Below, piece by piece: positions 8,394-20,509 of a stretch of DNA of 64,000 bases. Origin of the DNA: Ferrimonas balearica. GTDB lineage: Bacteria; Pseudomonadota; Gammaproteobacteria; Enterobacterales; Shewanellaceae. The notes under the pieces are model-generated. The model was not told the origin of the DNA and searched no databases. It was given only the letters and a program-made list of their open reading frames with translations. The stretch is taken from the NCBI RefSeq assembly GCF_019802055.1, contig NZ_JAHVHW010000006.1, forward strand, positions 372,001 through 436,000. The letters run 5' to 3'. The number at the start of each line of letters is the position of its first letter. Positions within the stretch are counted from its first letter, which is position 1. Both the position numbers and the translations under genes were made by a program.

Positions 8394-8930
8394 ATGCGGT
8401 TACGAGCCATCATCATGACACTGGTACTGCTGGCCCTGCCGGTACGGGCCGACTGGGACTTCAGTGCCATCAACCAGGGCAACTGGTATCTGGGTAGCCA
8501 ATTCAACTACGGCTGGGTGGATACTCAGTTTGGTGACGCCAACCCCCTGGCGCTCCATTTTCTGGGGGGCTACCAGTTCAACCCCTACATCGGTATTGAG
8601 GGCAGGATTGGTCTGGGCCTGACCGATGATGAAGCCGCCGATGGCATCCACGTCGAGATCGACTCCTACTACGGCCTTTACGTGACTGGCACCCTGCCGA
8701 TGGGAGACTGGGTGAGGTTGTATGCACTGGTCGGGGTGACGGACCTCTCTCTGGAGGAAGATCTCGACAGTCGAAGCGACACCTTCGGCACCACGGATCT
8801 CAGCTATGGTATCGGCCTCAGCCTGCTGGCGACTGAGCAGTTTGCCATCACACTGGAAGCGGTGCAGTGGCTTGATAAAGGGCAGTTTGATGTCGCAGGG
8901 ATGAGCCTGGGCGTGCGATACGACTTCTAA
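8394..8930 (+). CDS. Small outer-membrane beta-barrel protein (first of a tandem pair)
   Basis: The 178-residue precursor has a signal peptide ending near VRA-DW. The mature part has alternating hydrophobic strands (WYLGSQFNYGWV, FLGGYQFNPYIGIEGRIG) and ends in VRYDF, the C-terminal aromatic signature read by the BAM machinery. It resembles OmpA/OmpW-like eight-stranded porin-family barrels. The core strands GGYQFNPY and the GFGD/QFGD turn are shared with the next gene, indicating a tandem duplication. Start chosen at the ATG after GAGGGAT. Function unknown. Confidence 0.8.
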   Translation: MRLRAIIMTLVLLALPVRADWDFSAINQGNWYLGSQFNYGWVDTQFGDANPLALHFLGGYQFNPYIGIEGRIGLGLTDDEAADGIHVEIDSYYGLYVTGTLPMGDWVRLYALVGVTDLSLEEDLDSRSDTFGTTDLSYGIGLSLLATEQFAITLEAVQWLDKGQFDVAGMSLGVRYDF

Positions 8931-8988
8931 GCCCCAAAGCCGGCCGGCATTCAGTTCCTCCAGTGAAACATCTGATACATATCAACTT

Positions 8989-9022
8989 CCTGCTCAACAC
9001 CACTGGTGAGCAGGTCGTTTTT
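8989..9022 (+). terminator. Probable terminator between the tandem barrel genes
   Basis: CCTGCTCA and TGAGCAGG form an 8-bp stem, with CACCA/TGGTG inside offering an alternative pairing, followed by TCGTTTTT. Confidence 0.55.
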
Positions 9023-9063
9023 GCGGCACTCTTGGGGCGGTTTTTCACCACATGGATGTAATT

Positions 9064-9588
9064 ATGAAACGCACTTTGATGACGCTGGCCCTGGGTGCTG
9101 CCCTGCTGGCCGGTCCTGCCGCTGCTGAACTGAACCAAGGCCACGGATACTTCGGCGGCCAATTAAACTACATGACTTTCGATACCGGGTTTGGTGACGT
9201 AAACCCGATGGCCTTAACCGTTCTGGGGGGCTACCAGTTTAACCCCTACCTAGCGTTGGAAGGTCGAGTCGGCATCGGCATGACCGATGACAATCTGGAG
9301 ATGTGGTCCAATGATGTCTCCTTTGAGTTGGACCGCTATTTCGGGGGCTACCTGGTGGCTACCGCCCCCCTGTCAGATTGGGTTGCCATCTACGGCATGG
9401 CGGGATTTACCGATGCCAAAGTCTCAGCAAAAATCGACAGCCAAAAAGGAAGTGAGAGCGACAGTGAATTCAGCTATGGCGCTGGCCTGAAACTGTATGG
9501 CACCGAAAACGCCGCCTTTACGCTGGAATATCTGGTGATGTTCGACGATATCGATACGCTGAACCTGGGCTTCACCTATCGCTTCTAG
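9064..9588 (+). CDS. Small outer-membrane beta-barrel protein (second of a tandem pair)
   Basis: Taking the second ATG (MKRTLMT), the precursor has 174 residues with a clear signal peptide cut near AAA-ELN. The GFGDVNPMALTVLGGYQFNPY segment and the terminal FTYRF show it is a paralogue of the gene at 8394 and a probable eight-stranded barrel. The pair differ in the extracellular-loop regions, as expected after duplication. An upstream in-frame ATG four codons earlier would add a poor N-terminus. A separate terminator between the genes suggests independent control. Function unknown. Confidence 0.8.
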   Translation: MKRTLMTLALGAALLAGPAAAELNQGHGYFGGQLNYMTFDTGFGDVNPMALTVLGGYQFNPYLALEGRVGIGMTDDNLEMWSNDVSFELDRYFGGYLVATAPLSDWVAIYGMAGFTDAKVSAKIDSQKGSESDSEFSYGAGLKLYGTENAAFTLEYLVMFDDIDTLNLGFTYRF

Positions 9589-9603
9589 GCAAACAGCAAA
9601 CAC

Positions 9604-9634
9604 AAAAAAACCCGCCTTTCGGCGGGTTTTTTCT
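9604..9634. terminator. Bidirectional terminator
   Basis: AAAACCCGCC, loop TTTC, GGCGGGTTTT with A- and T-runs on both flanks. It serves the barrel gene (plus) and fadL (minus), which converge here. Confidence 0.9.
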
Positions 9635-9646
9635 TAAGCCATTGGC

Positions 9647-10966
9647 TTACAGCTTGTAGCTCAGCTGTGCGCCCGCCAGCCATACGCTGCCGGTCACTTC
9701 ACCGTTGTACTGAGCCAGAGTATTGCCACCCACTTCAAAGGCTTCATTGATCGGCGCATCGCCCTGAGAGTGGATGTAGGTAACGGCCAGATCCAAGTTC
9801 AGGCGGTCGCTGAAGGCGTAACCCATACCAGTGCTGATCCACAGACGGTTGGAGTCCGGAATGCTCAGAGTGCGGTGCTCATCTTCTACCGCAGTCATGT
9901 CGTAAGCCACACCGGCACGCACCACCATCTTGTCGTTAAGGCGGTAATCGGAACCCACAGCGAAACGCCAGTTGTCCTCAAACTGCTCAGCTTTTACCAG
10001 GTCACTGGTGCCATCCGGGAACTCCGCCACCAGATCATCAAACCGGCTCCACTGGGTCCAGTTGATGGACGCGGACAGGCGCCAGGCGTCAGTCAGTTGA
10101 TGGCTGGAGGCCAGCTCAGCGAACGCTGGCAGAGTCAGAGCCAGTTTGCCCGGCTTGGCCAGGCCATCCGGAGCGTACAGCAGGCCACCCGCATCCCCTT
10201 CCAGGTTCAACTCCACCTCAGAGTGGTAGGAGAGGCCGATAGTGTGGCCTTTAGCCGGCTGCCAGGTGGCACCCAGCTTGTAACCCCAGGCGTAGTCATC
10301 GCCGGACAGGGATTTCAGTTCGGTACCCGGAGCCACCGGCGGCAGATCCAGCATGCCCAGCAGAGGCTGTACCGCCGGGTCCTCGACCCAACCCGGAACC
10401 GTGCCACTGATGGCGCCATCGCCATACACGAAGCGCACGCCAGCACCCAGACTGAACTGGTCGTTTACCGCGAACGCCACGTTGGGGTTGAATTCGATGG
10501 TGGTGATTTCGGTGTTGCTGCCGAAGATCGCAGCCGGATGGGTCGCGGGCAGTTCACTCTTCAGGCCGTAGTTGGAGTTGATTGCCAGGCCGTAAGCCCA
10601 ACGATCATTCAGACGGTTGCTGTAGAAGAAGTTGGGTACTACCGCGTTAGGTACCAGGTCATTTTCGCTGGCGTCGATGGTCTTGGTGCCCAGGCCATTG
10701 GCGGTCAGTGCCGGGTGGGTGATGGTGCCCTTTGCGGCCACATCCGGAGCCACCAGGATGGCGCCCACGGAAAGCTGACGACCCTCCAGTTGGGTCAGCA
10801 GTGCCGGGTTACGGCCCTGTGCAGCGGCGTTATCAGCAATTGCGGCTTCGCCCGCGAAGGCGCGGCCAAGGCCAGTCGCAGAGGTTTCCGCCAGTTGGAA
10901 GCCAGCGGCATTGGCCTGGCTTGCCAGCAGGCCAGCGATAACTCCAGACAACAAACGGTACTTCAT
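9647..10966 (-). CDS. fadL: FadL/OmpP1-family long-chain fatty acid outer-membrane transporter
   Basis: The start is placed at the ATG at 10966, which has a GGGGAAG ribosome-binding site and a proper signal peptide (cleavage near ANA-AGF). This gives 439 residues; the longer open frame upstream encodes a Cys-rich tail with no signal. The mature N-terminus (AGFQLAETSATGLGRAFAGEA, then NPALLTQLEG) is the diagnostic FadL hatch region including the NPA box. It ends in an aromatic-poor YKL. FadL imports exogenous long-chain fatty acids by lateral diffusion through the barrel wall. It is monocistronic, with an unexplained palindrome upstream. Confidence 0.92.
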   Translation of the reverse strand: MKYRLLSGVIAGLLASQANAAGFQLAETSATGLGRAFAGEAAIADNAAAQGRNPALLTQLEGRQLSVGAILVAPDVAAKGTITHPALTANGLGTKTIDASENDLVPNAVVPNFFYSNRLNDRWAYGLAINSNYGLKSELPATHPAAIFGSNTEITTIEFNPNVAFAVNDQFSLGAGVRFVYGDGAISGTVPGWVEDPAVQPLLGMLDLPPVAPGTELKSLSGDDYAWGYKLGATWQPAKGHTIGLSYHSEVELNLEGDAGGLLYAPDGLAKPGKLALTLPAFAELASSHQLTDAWRLSASINWTQWSRFDDLVAEFPDGTSDLVKAEQFEDNWRFAVGSDYRLNDKMVVRAGVAYDMTAVEDEHRTLSIPDSNRLWISTGMGYAFSDRLNLDLAVTYIHSQGDAPINEAFEVGGNTLAQYNGEVTGSVWLAGAQLSYKL

Positions 10967-11103
10967 ACACTTCCCCATTCCATAAATTGGCTTTTTGTGA
11001 TCCGCGCCATCATAAGAACGACACACACAGACACAATGCCCTAACATCGATTCGGGCGATCCTGCTGCGGATCCGGCGCGAGGCGGGGGGTTGTACCAGA
11101 ATT

Positions 11104-11119
11104 TAGAGCTATAGCTCTA
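11104..11119. promoter_or_regulatory. Perfect 16-bp palindrome upstream of fadL
   Basis: TAGAGCTATAGCTCTA is a perfect inverted repeat about 140 bp upstream of the fadL start, in an AT-rich part of the 295-bp gap between fadL and leuD. It is followed by CTTTTTTGAAAAAA, itself a near-perfect inverted repeat, and a third TTAGAGC half-site at 11134-11140. It may be a repressor operator. It does not match the FadR or PsrA sites that I know. Confidence 0.45.
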
Positions 11120-11216
11120 GCTTTTTTGAAAAAATTAGAGCGAACACTCGTAACATGAAATTCTATCTCTTTGATACAAAAAGAGTTAATTCGGAAGTGG
11201 ATTCAAGTGGTAAGAG

Positions 11217-11252
11217 GAGTGCCAGCCAGCAGAATTCGCTGAACTGGCACTC
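11217..11252. other. Long hairpin downstream of leuD
   Basis: A 9-bp perfect stem (GAGTGCCAG / CTGGCACTC) encloses a second CAGC/GCTG stem, 9 bp after the leuD stop. No T-run follows on either strand, so it may be a 3'-end stabilising structure for the leuABCD message rather than a classic terminator. Confidence 0.4.
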
Positions 11253-11261
11253 GAATCCGGC

Positions 11262-11864
11262 TCAGCGCCAGTTGGGAGAGGAGGCTTCAAACGCCTCAAT
11301 AGCAGGAATTTGAGCCAGGGTCTGGCCGATGGCGTCCTTACCCTCCAGCAGGTTCTGCCGGGCGGCAGCATCCAGGGTGAAGGGGTAGCTCTGCCCCTGG
11401 CTGTCCTCCACCACACAGCGGGTCAGATCCACCGTCAGCGAACAGCCCGGTTGTTCAGCAACCGTCGCCATCAGCGCCTGCACCTGAGCTTCGGGTAACA
11501 CCACCGGAAGCAGACCATTGTTGATGGCGTTCTGATAGAAGATGTCCGCAAAACTGGGGGCGATAATAGCGCGAAAACCGAAGTCCGCCAGGGCCCAGGG
11601 CGCGTGCTCCCGACTGGAGCCGCAGCCAAAGTTCTCCCCCGCCAACAGGATGCTGGCGCCAGCGTATTCCTGCTGGTTCAGGGCAAACTCCGGATTGGGC
11701 TGCTCACCCGCTTCATCCAGGTAGCGCCAATCGTGAAACAGATGTACCCCAAAGCCCTCGCGGGTCACTTTAGCCAGAAACTGCTTGGGGATCAGTTGGT
11801 CGGTATCGATGTTGGCGTGGTTCAGCGCGACCGCGATGCCCCGGTGTTGAGTGAAGGCTTGCAT
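11262..11864 (-). CDS. leuD: 3-isopropylmalate dehydratase, small subunit
   Basis: This 200-residue protein has family-typical length. It contains the small-subunit swivel-domain motifs [13 protein letters not shown] near residues 18-30 and [16 protein letters not shown] near residues 76-91. With LeuC it forms the aconitase-like enzyme that isomerises 2-isopropylmalate to 3-isopropylmalate in leucine synthesis. It is the last gene of leuABCD; its ATG overlaps the leuC stop by 1 nt. Confidence 0.97.
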   Translation of the reverse strand: MQAFTQHRGIAVALNHANIDTDQLIPKQFLAKVTREGFGVHLFHDWRYLDEAGEQPNPEFALNQQEYAGASILLAGENFGCGSSREHAPWALADFGFRAIIAPSFADIFYQNAINNGLLPVVLPEAQVQALMATVAEQPGCSLTVDLTRCVVEDSQGQSYPFTLDAAARQNLLEGKDAIGQTLAQIPAIEAFEASSPNWR

Positions 11865-13272
11865 TACTGGATCTCCTCAAACTGGCGAACATCGGCAAAA
11901 TAACCCGTCACGGCGGCAGCGGCGGCCATGGCAGGGCTGACCAGATGGGTGCGACTGCCTCGCCCCTGGCGCCCCTCAAAGTTTCGGTTGGAGGTGGAGG
12001 CGCAGCGCTGGCCAGCGGTCAGACGGTCCTCATTCATGCCCAGACACATGGAACAGCCGGGCAGTCGCCACTCAAAACCGGCATCGGTAAAGATCCGATC
12101 CAGCCCTTCGCTTTCCGCCTGAGCCTTCACCTTGTGGGAGCCCGGCACCACGATCGCCTGCACGCCCGCAACGACCTTTCGGCCCCGGGCCACCGCGGCG
12201 GCCGCGCGAAGATCCTCAATCCGGGAGTTGGTGCAGGAGCCGATAAAGACCGCATCAATGGTCACATCACTGAGCTTCTGATTGGGCTCCAGCCCCATGT
12301 AAGCGAGGGCTTTGATCGCGGCGCTCTGCTCAATGGGGTCGGCAAAGCTGCCGGGGTCCGGGATCACGTCGTCTACCGCCATCACCTGGCCCGGGTTGGT
12401 GCCCCAGGTCACCTGCGGCGCAATATCGGCCGCCTCCACCACCACGTCCGCATCGAAACGGGCACCCTCATCACTGCACAACTGAGCCCAATCGTTCAGC
12501 GCCTGCTGCCACGCTTCGTCTTTGGGGGCGTAGGGGCGACCTTCGAGGTAGTCGATGGTGGTCTGATCCGGGGCGATCAAGCCCGCCTTAGCCCCCAGTT
12601 CGATCGCCATATTACAGACGGTCATCCGCCCCTCCATAGAGAGCTGACGAATCGCCTCGCCGCAAAACTCCACCACATAGCCGGTGCCGCCACCGTGCCC
12701 CACCTTGCCGATGATCGCCAAGACGATGTCTTTGGCGGTAATGCCCGGACCGACCTGACCACGAACCTCAATTTTCATGGTTTTGGCGCGACGCTGGCGC
12801 AGGGTTTGGGTGGCCAGCACGTGCTCCACTTCCGAGGTGCCAATGCCAAACGCCAGCGCCCCGAAAGCCCCATGGGTAGCAGTGTGGGAGTCGCCGCACA
12901 CAATGGTGCTGCCCGGCAGGGTCAACCCTTGCTCCGGCCCCATCACATGCACAATGCCTTGGTTGGGGTGGTGGATATCAAACAGGGTGACGCCAAACTC
13001 TTCGCAGTTTTGCTGCAGGGTCTCCACCTGAGTTCTGGCCAGAGCGGGCAGCGCTTCGATGGAGGCGCTGGTGGTGGAGGTGTTGTGATCCATGGTGGCG
13101 ATGGTGCGATCAGGGCGACGCACCGGTCTGCCTGCCTGGCGCAAGCCATCAAAGGCCTGGGGCGACGTCACTTCATGCACCAGGTGGCGATCAATATAGA
13201 TAAGGGGAGTTTCCCCGGCAGGGGTCGCGATCTGATGGCTCTGCCAGATCTTCTCATACAGGGTTTGCGCCA

Positions 13273-13273
<1 letters not shown>
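11864..13273 (-). CDS. leuC: 3-isopropylmalate dehydratase, large subunit
   Basis: The 469-residue protein has the three [4Fe-4S] ligands of the family at Cys347 (SCTNSR), Cys407 and Cys410 (CSMC), plus [12 protein letters not shown] near residues 127-138. It supplies the Fe-S active site of the LeuCD isomerase. It overlaps leuB by 1 nt upstream and leuD by 1 nt downstream, consistent with translational coupling through the operon. Confidence 0.98.
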
Positions 13274-15920
<2,647 letters not shown>

Positions 15921-15970
15921 CCTTTCCTCCGTTCGTCGCTACACAGAACGCGGGTTTTTGCTTGAAGCAT

Positions 15971-15998
15971 AAAAAACCCGCACAATCTGCGCGGGTTA
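15971..15998 (-). terminator. leu operon attenuator (intrinsic terminator)
   Basis: On the minus strand ACCCGC and GCGGGT enclose a short loop and are followed directly by TTTTTT, 50 nt before leuA. This is the 3:4 terminator hairpin. Its 5' arm (15996-15987) can instead pair with the upstream segment 16050-16041, giving the antiterminator. Downstream AAAAACCCGC (15960-15951 region) could form a further competing stem with the terminator's 3' arm. Confidence 0.9.
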
Positions 15999-16019
15999 GA
16001 GTCTGTTGCTCGAGCTCTG

Positions 16020-16100
16020 TCAGCCTGCCACACCCTCTGCACCCTCGCAGCGTCCTGCTAGGGCTAGAGTTAGTAGGTGGTGGCGGGCGAAGTGCGTCAT
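16020..16100 (-). CDS. leuL: leu operon leader peptide
   Basis: The predicted 26-residue leader peptide begins MTHFARHH, like the MTH start of E. coli LeuL, and continues LLTLALAG. All four Leu codons are the rare CTA (16076-16071, 16067-16065, 16061-16059). The ATG at 16100 is favoured because a longer in-frame start at 16142 lies inside the putative -10 element. Stalling at the CTA run under leucine shortage would block segment 16063-16055 and free 16050-16041 to form the antiterminator. Confidence 0.85.
   Translation of the reverse strand: MTHFARHHLLTLALAGRCEGAEGVAG
16041..16063 (-). promoter_or_regulatory. leu leader 1:2 protector hairpin
   Basis: Segment 1 (CCCTAGCAG, 16063-16055) overlaps the last Leu codon region and pairs 8 of 9 with segment 2 (CTGCGAGGG, 16050-16042). 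Segment 2 also pairs 9 of 10 with segment 3 (ACCCGCGCAG, 15996-15987). These mutually exclusive pairings define a complete attenuation switch. Confidence 0.8.
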
Positions 16101-16140
16101 CAGTCTCGTTATTGTGTTGTAGTGCTCAAAAGTCTTTTTC

Positions 16141-16169
16141 ATACTTGCGACCCCTAGCACGTTTGTCAA
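16141..16169 (-). promoter_or_regulatory. leu operon promoter
   Basis: A perfect -35 TTGACA at 16169-16164, a 17-bp spacer and a weak -10 AAGTAT at 16146-16141. Transcription would start near 16134, giving a leader of about 214 nt before leuA. Confidence 0.6.
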
Positions 16170-16289
16170 CCGCTTTTTGAACCAAAAATGTACAGCCAGC
16201 ACGTCATGAGGTTTGCTGCTTGATCGGTCCCGGTGACCGCGATAGCCTGCCGATGTGATCAGGATGATAACGCGCTAAGGAATGACATT

Positions 16290-18059
16290 TTGTCGAACCG
16301 ACCTCATGCCCTGTTAGGGCTGCTTACTCTATGGCTGAGCATCGTTTTTCCGGTGCCCGCCCTCGGTAATGCCCTTCCTTCGCTGGATCCCGTCGCCGAT
16401 GCGGTCGTTAACATGGACTCCTCCCAGGCCGCCGTACTGGATGAGTACTGGTCGCACTACTACTCCCATGCCCCCACCAACTGGCAGTTGCGCTGGCACC
16501 TGCTGCGCTGCGAAGTCGCCCACCTGGAGTCAGACAGCGAGGAGGTGATGCGGCAGGTCACCAAGGGCAATAAGCTGGCCGCCTCCATCGGCAATGTCGT
16601 TGTCCCGGGTTATCTGGCTCTGTGCAAGGGCAGCCTGAACTTTTCACAAGACCGATATGACGAGGCGATCGCGCTTTTTGATGAAGCGATTGAGGTGGGC
16701 AATAAGGTCCAAGACTCTGCCCTTTTAAGCCTTGCTTACAACTCCCGAGCCGTCACCCTCAGCGACCAACACAACTTTGCTCAGGCGATGGATGACCACA
16801 CCCTGGCACTGCGACACGCCGATCTGGCTGAACACACTCCCTGGCTCTCCATATCGCTTGCGCAGGTCTACTTCTCCTTTGGCCGGACCTTTTACTACCT
16901 GGAGAACTACACCAGCTCTGATGAAGCCATTCGTCAGGCAATTCAGATGGTTCCGAAGGATGCTCCTCTGGCCTGGTTTATTCGCTTTAACTACGCCGGC
17001 ATCCTGGCGAGGCAGGAGCGTCTGGATGAGGCGCAGTACCAGTTAGACCAACTCAACAACCGCCCCCCTCACTTTGGCAAGTTCTACAAAGGCTATGTGG
17101 ACCTGTTCCAGGCATTCCTTCTGTTCCAGTTGAACCAACCCGCCAAAGCGCTGCCCTTTGCCCGCAGTGCCGCCATGGATTTCGCCCGGGTCGACCTGCT
17201 GGTGCCCTATGCCAAAGCACTGATCATTGAAGGCCAGTCCAGAGTGTTGCTGGGAGAGAGGGAGGCGGGCTGGGCCGCCATCAATGAGGCTCAGAAGCTG
17301 ATGAATGAGGCTGAGGATGGCCAGGGTGACTGGAGATACCTGGCCAAAAGCTGGCGCTGGGCGGCAAAGCATCATCACGACAGTGGCAATGATCAAGAAG
17401 CCTACCTGGCGATGGAGCAGTATGCTGTGGTGTTCTCCCGTTACATGGAGATTCAGCAAGCATCCGAGCTGGCACAGCAGCAGCAAAAGTTGAGTCAGGA
17501 GATAGACCGACACCGCCAGCGTCTGGCCAGCAGCAGCGAAGCGCAGTTTCAGCTTCAGCAGTCGCTGCTGATGTGGCGGGGCAGTACCGTAGTATTGGGG
17601 CTGATTCTGTTGGGCCTGTTTATCTGGCACTTCTGGCCAACAACCCCGAAAACCTCTCAATCGAGCGCCCCCCAAAACTGGCGGGATCGACTGGTCGAAG
17701 CGCTGACTCAATCCCGACAGCACGAGCGTTCCATGTCAGTGATCCTGGCCCGCAATCCCAATCAGCCTATCGAGAGCATTCTGCCTCAGCTGGCCCGGGA
17801 TCTGCGCCCGGATGATCAGGTGCTGCAGCCCGATCAGAACACCGCACTGTTGCTGTTGGATCAAGCTACGGAGGGGGAACTGGCCTGGCGCCTGGCTTCA
17901 ATTTCGGACCTGTTACGCAGTGCCGGGCGCTCGGACGTGGTGCTGGCCAAAACCCGGGTGCATGGGTTTGACGACCCGGACTCCCTGCTCACTCGTCTGG
18001 AGTATGAGCTGATCAGCCAGGCTATCCCCAACCGCCCAGAGCCTCACGCCCTGCTTTAA
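16290..18059 (+). CDS. TPR-containing membrane protein with a degenerate GGDEF-like domain
   Basis: A TTG start at 16290 is chosen because TAAGGA lies 9 nt upstream and it gives a clean signal sequence; a GTG at 16233 would add 19 polar residues. The 589-residue product has a periplasmic tetratricopeptide-like region (about 90-370, e.g. [17 protein letters not shown]), a coiled coil (about 390-425) and one membrane helix (about 430-450). The cytoplasmic C-terminus follows the GGDEF fold pattern but has PDQNT where GG(D/E)EF belongs, while an RPDD motif sits where the c-di-GMP I-site RxxD would be. It is unlikely to be a cyclase. It converges with recQ, overlapping by 4 nt. Confidence 0.7.
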   Translation: MSNRPHALLGLLTLWLSIVFPVPALGNALPSLDPVADAVVNMDSSQAAVLDEYWSHYYSHAPTNWQLRWHLLRCEVAHLESDSEEVMRQVTKGNKLAASIGNVVVPGYLALCKGSLNFSQDRYDEAIALFDEAIEVGNKVQDSALLSLAYNSRAVTLSDQHNFAQAMDDHTLALRHADLAEHTPWLSISLAQVYFSFGRTFYYLENYTSSDEAIRQAIQMVPKDAPLAWFIRFNYAGILARQERLDEAQYQLDQLNNRPPHFGKFYKGYVDLFQAFLLFQLNQPAKALPFARSAAMDFARVDLLVPYAKALIIEGQSRVLLGEREAGWAAINEAQKLMNEAEDGQGDWRYLAKSWRWAAKHHHDSGNDQEAYLAMEQYAVVFSRYMEIQQASELAQQQQKLSQEIDRHRQRLASSSEAQFQLQQSLLMWRGSTVVLGLILLGLFIWHFWPTTPKTSQSSAPQNWRDRLVEALTQSRQHERSMSVILARNPNQPIESILPQLARDLRPDDQVLQPDQNTALLLLDQATEGELAWRLASISDLLRSAGRSDVVLAKTRVHGFDDPDSLLTRLEYELISQAIPNRPEPHALL

Positions 18060-19882
18060 AGCGCGTCGCTGTAATCTTCAATCAGATTGAGGAACGCACG
18101 CCCGTAACGCTCCAGCTTGCGCTCGCCAACACCGTTGATGGCGAGCATCTCCCATTCCGATGAGGGCAGTTGCGCGGCCATCTCCGCCAGGGTGGCATCA
18201 TTGAAGACCACATAGGGCGGCACGCCCGCTTCGTCCGCCAGCTCACGCCTCAGCGCCTTAAGCTTGGCAAACAGCTTACGGTCATACTGGCTGGGCAGGG
18301 CGCGACTGCGGCGACTGGTGGACTTTTGCAGGGCCAATCGTGGCTCTGCCAGCTCCAGCTCCCGCTCGCCCTTCAGCACCGCCCTGGCTGCCGGATTGAG
18401 CGTCAGCACCATAGAGCGGGTGATGTCCTGGGTCAGCAGGCCATGATGGATCAACTGGCGCAGCACCGACAGCCAGTGGTCATGGCTCTTCTCCTTACCA
18501 ATGCCCCAGGTGGAGAGCTTGTGATGCCCTCGGTCCACCACGTTGTGGGCCTGGCTGCCCCTCAGCACCTCAATCACATGGCCCATGCCGAACCGCTGTC
18601 CCACCCGGTACACACAGGAGAGCGCTTTACGCGCCTCTTCGGTGCCATCGTAGCGCTTGGGGGGATCCAGACAGATGTCGCAGTTGCCGCAAGGCTCATG
18701 GCTGGGCTCATCAAAGTAGTTGAGCAGCACCTGGCGGCGGCAGATCTGCGCCTCGGCAAACGCCGCCATGGCATTGAGCTTATGGATATCCACCGGGTTG
18801 GGCTCCTGCTCACCCTGCTCCAACAGGTGACGGATCCGGGCGATGTCTGCCGGATCAAACAGCAACAGCGCTTCGGACTCCAGGCCGTCACGACCGGCCC
18901 GGCCGGTCTCCTGATAGTAACCCTCAATCGACTTGGGCAGGTCCCAGTGCACCACAAAACGCACGTTGGATTTGTTGATCCCCATACCGAACGCCACGGT
19001 AGCCACCACGATATCCACCCGATCGCGCAGGAACGCCTCCTGCACCGTTGCGCGCTCATCCGATGTCATCCCGGCATGATAACCGGCCGCCACAAACCCC
19101 TTTTGACGGAGTTTTTCCGCCACCTCATCGACCCGGCGGCGACTGCCGCAATAGACGATGCCAGCGTTGCCCTTTTGCTGCTTCAGGTACTCGGTCAACT
19201 GCTCCAGTGGGCGCAGCTTTTCCGCCACGGTATAGCGGATGTTGGGCCGATCAAAACTGGACTGGTGGTGAAAGGGGGCATTCAGGTTCAGGCGCTGACA
19301 GATGTCCTGACGGGTCGCCCCATCGGCCGTCGCGGTCAACGCCATCACAGGAATCTGGGGAAACCGCTGCTTCAGCCAACCCAACTGGGCGTACTCGGGG
19401 CGGAAATCATGCCCCCACTGGCTGATGCAGTGCGCCTCGTCCACCGCCACCAGTGACAGCGGCCAGTGCGCCAGACGCTCCTGAATGTCGGCACTGAGCA
19501 GACGCTCGGGGGAGATGTAGAGCAGTTTTATCTCGCCACGGTGCACCGCCCCCAGCAGCTCAACCACCTCATGACGCTCCAGGCTGGAGTTCAGCGCGGC
19601 CGCTGCCACTCCGGACTCCCGCAGGGCGTCCACCTGATCCTTCATCAGGGAGATCAGCGGTGAGATCACCAGAGTCAGCCCGGGTAAAACGAGGGCAGGG
19701 AGCTGGTAACAGAGGCTTTTTCCTCCGCCCGTGGGCATGATCACCAGGCAATCTTTACCCGCCAGAGTGTGTGCCACCACCTCATCCTGCCCCGGACGAA
19801 AGTCACGGAAACCGAACACCTGTTGAAGGGTGTTGAGGGCAAGTTCCTGATTGGTCAACAAAGTGGGGGCAGTGGCGTCCAT
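18056..19882 (-). CDS. recQ: ATP-dependent DNA helicase RecQ
   Basis: The 608-residue protein has Walker A TGGGKS at 51-56, DEAH at 148-151 and helicase motif [12 protein letters not shown] near residue 325. The RQC zinc site is CRRQ...CGNCDIC near residues 380-405. An HRDC domain at the C-terminus ends [17 protein letters not shown]. RecQ unwinds DNA 3'-5' in RecF-pathway recombination and fork repair. It sits beside yigI and rarD, as in E. coli. It is convergent with the TPR gene. Confidence 0.97.
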   Translation of the reverse strand: MDATAPTLLTNQELALNTLQQVFGFRDFRPGQDEVVAHTLAGKDCLVIMPTGGGKSLCYQLPALVLPGLTLVISPLISLMKDQVDALRESGVAAAALNSSLERHEVVELLGAVHRGEIKLLYISPERLLSADIQERLAHWPLSLVAVDEAHCISQWGHDFRPEYAQLGWLKQRFPQIPVMALTATADGATRQDICQRLNLNAPFHHQSSFDRPNIRYTVAEKLRPLEQLTEYLKQQKGNAGIVYCGSRRRVDEVAEKLRQKGFVAAGYHAGMTSDERATVQEAFLRDRVDIVVATVAFGMGINKSNVRFVVHWDLPKSIEGYYQETGRAGRDGLESEALLLFDPADIARIRHLLEQGEQEPNPVDIHKLNAMAAFAEAQICRRQVLLNYFDEPSHEPCGNCDICLDPPKRYDGTEEARKALSCVYRVGQRFGMGHVIEVLRGSQAHNVVDRGHHKLSTWGIGKEKSHDHWLSVLRQLIHHGLLTQDITRSMVLTLNPAARAVLKGERELELAEPRLALQKSTSRRSRALPSQYDRKLFAKLKALRRELADEAGVPPYVVFNDATLAEMAAQLPSSEWEMLAINGVGERKLERYGRAFLNLIEDYSDAL

Positions 19883-19978
19883 CGATGCGGCTAGAGGTGG
19901 TCACGAATGGGCGCTATTCTACTTATCCCGTCCCGGGTTGTCTGCCCGGCAGGGGGAACTGAGGCCAAAGGAGGGCCT

Positions 19979-20434
19979 ATGACACAGCAAGCGATTCTGG
20001 ATCAGGTCAGCACCATCTTTAATGATCACCTCCCCTTTCACCGGCACCTGGGGCTTCGGGTTACACGCTATGATGCCGAAGGAGTAGAGGTCGCAATCGA
20101 TATGGCCGACCACCTGATCGGCAATGTTCATCAGCAGATCCTGCACGGCGGCGTCACCGCCACCCTGCTGGATGTTACCGGTGGCCTCACCGCATTTGCC
20201 GGTGTGGTGGCCCGCGAAGAGGCCCCCTCGATGGCACTGCTGGAGCAAAAGCTGCCTAAACTTGGGACCATCGACCTTCGGGTGGACTACCTTCGTCCCG
20301 GCCGGGGTTCGCAATTTATCGCCACCGGCACCATCATCCGCACCGGCAACAAGGTGGCGGTCTGCCGGATGGAGTTGCACAACGAGTCGGGCACCCACAT
20401 CGCCTTTGGCACCGGCACCTACATGGTGGGCTAA
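19979..20434 (+). CDS. yigI: YigI-type hotdog-fold thioesterase
   Basis: The ATG at 19979 has a strong AAAGGAGG site; an ATG 72 nt upstream gives an unlikely extension. The 151-residue protein has the PaaI-like hotdog signature HGGVTATLLDVTGG, where an Asp follows the HGG turn. YigI-type enzymes hydrolyse acyl-CoA thioesters. E. coli also has yigI between recQ and rarD, which supports the orthologue call. Substrate range cannot be read from sequence. Confidence 0.88.
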   Translation: MTQQAILDQVSTIFNDHLPFHRHLGLRVTRYDAEGVEVAIDMADHLIGNVHQQILHGGVTATLLDVTGGLTAFAGVVAREEAPSMALLEQKLPKLGTIDLRVDYLRPGRGSQFIATGTIIRTGNKVAVCRMELHNESGTHIAFGTGTYMVG

Positions 20435-20443
20435 CTCAAGCTG

Positions 20444-20471
20444 GTGACGTGTCACACGGCGGTGGCATAAT
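20444..20471 (+). promoter_or_regulatory. Candidate rarD promoter
   Basis: CATAAT at 20466-20471 (5 of 6 to the -10 consensus) lies 16 bp after GTGACG (4 of 6 to the -35), about 38 nt before the rarD ATG. Confidence 0.4.
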
Positions 20472-20509
20472 GCCCGGCCTGTCCAGACCAACCCATAGAC
20501 GCCAGCGCC

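Noticed and set aside
16020-16202. Longer leu leader peptide of 40 or 60 residues
   Set aside because: The earlier starts lie on or before the predicted promoter; the MTH start fits the transcript and the E. coli leader.
16233-16289. GTG start for the TPR protein
   Set aside because: No ribosome-binding site, and it places polar residues before the signal sequence; TTG at 16290 fits better.
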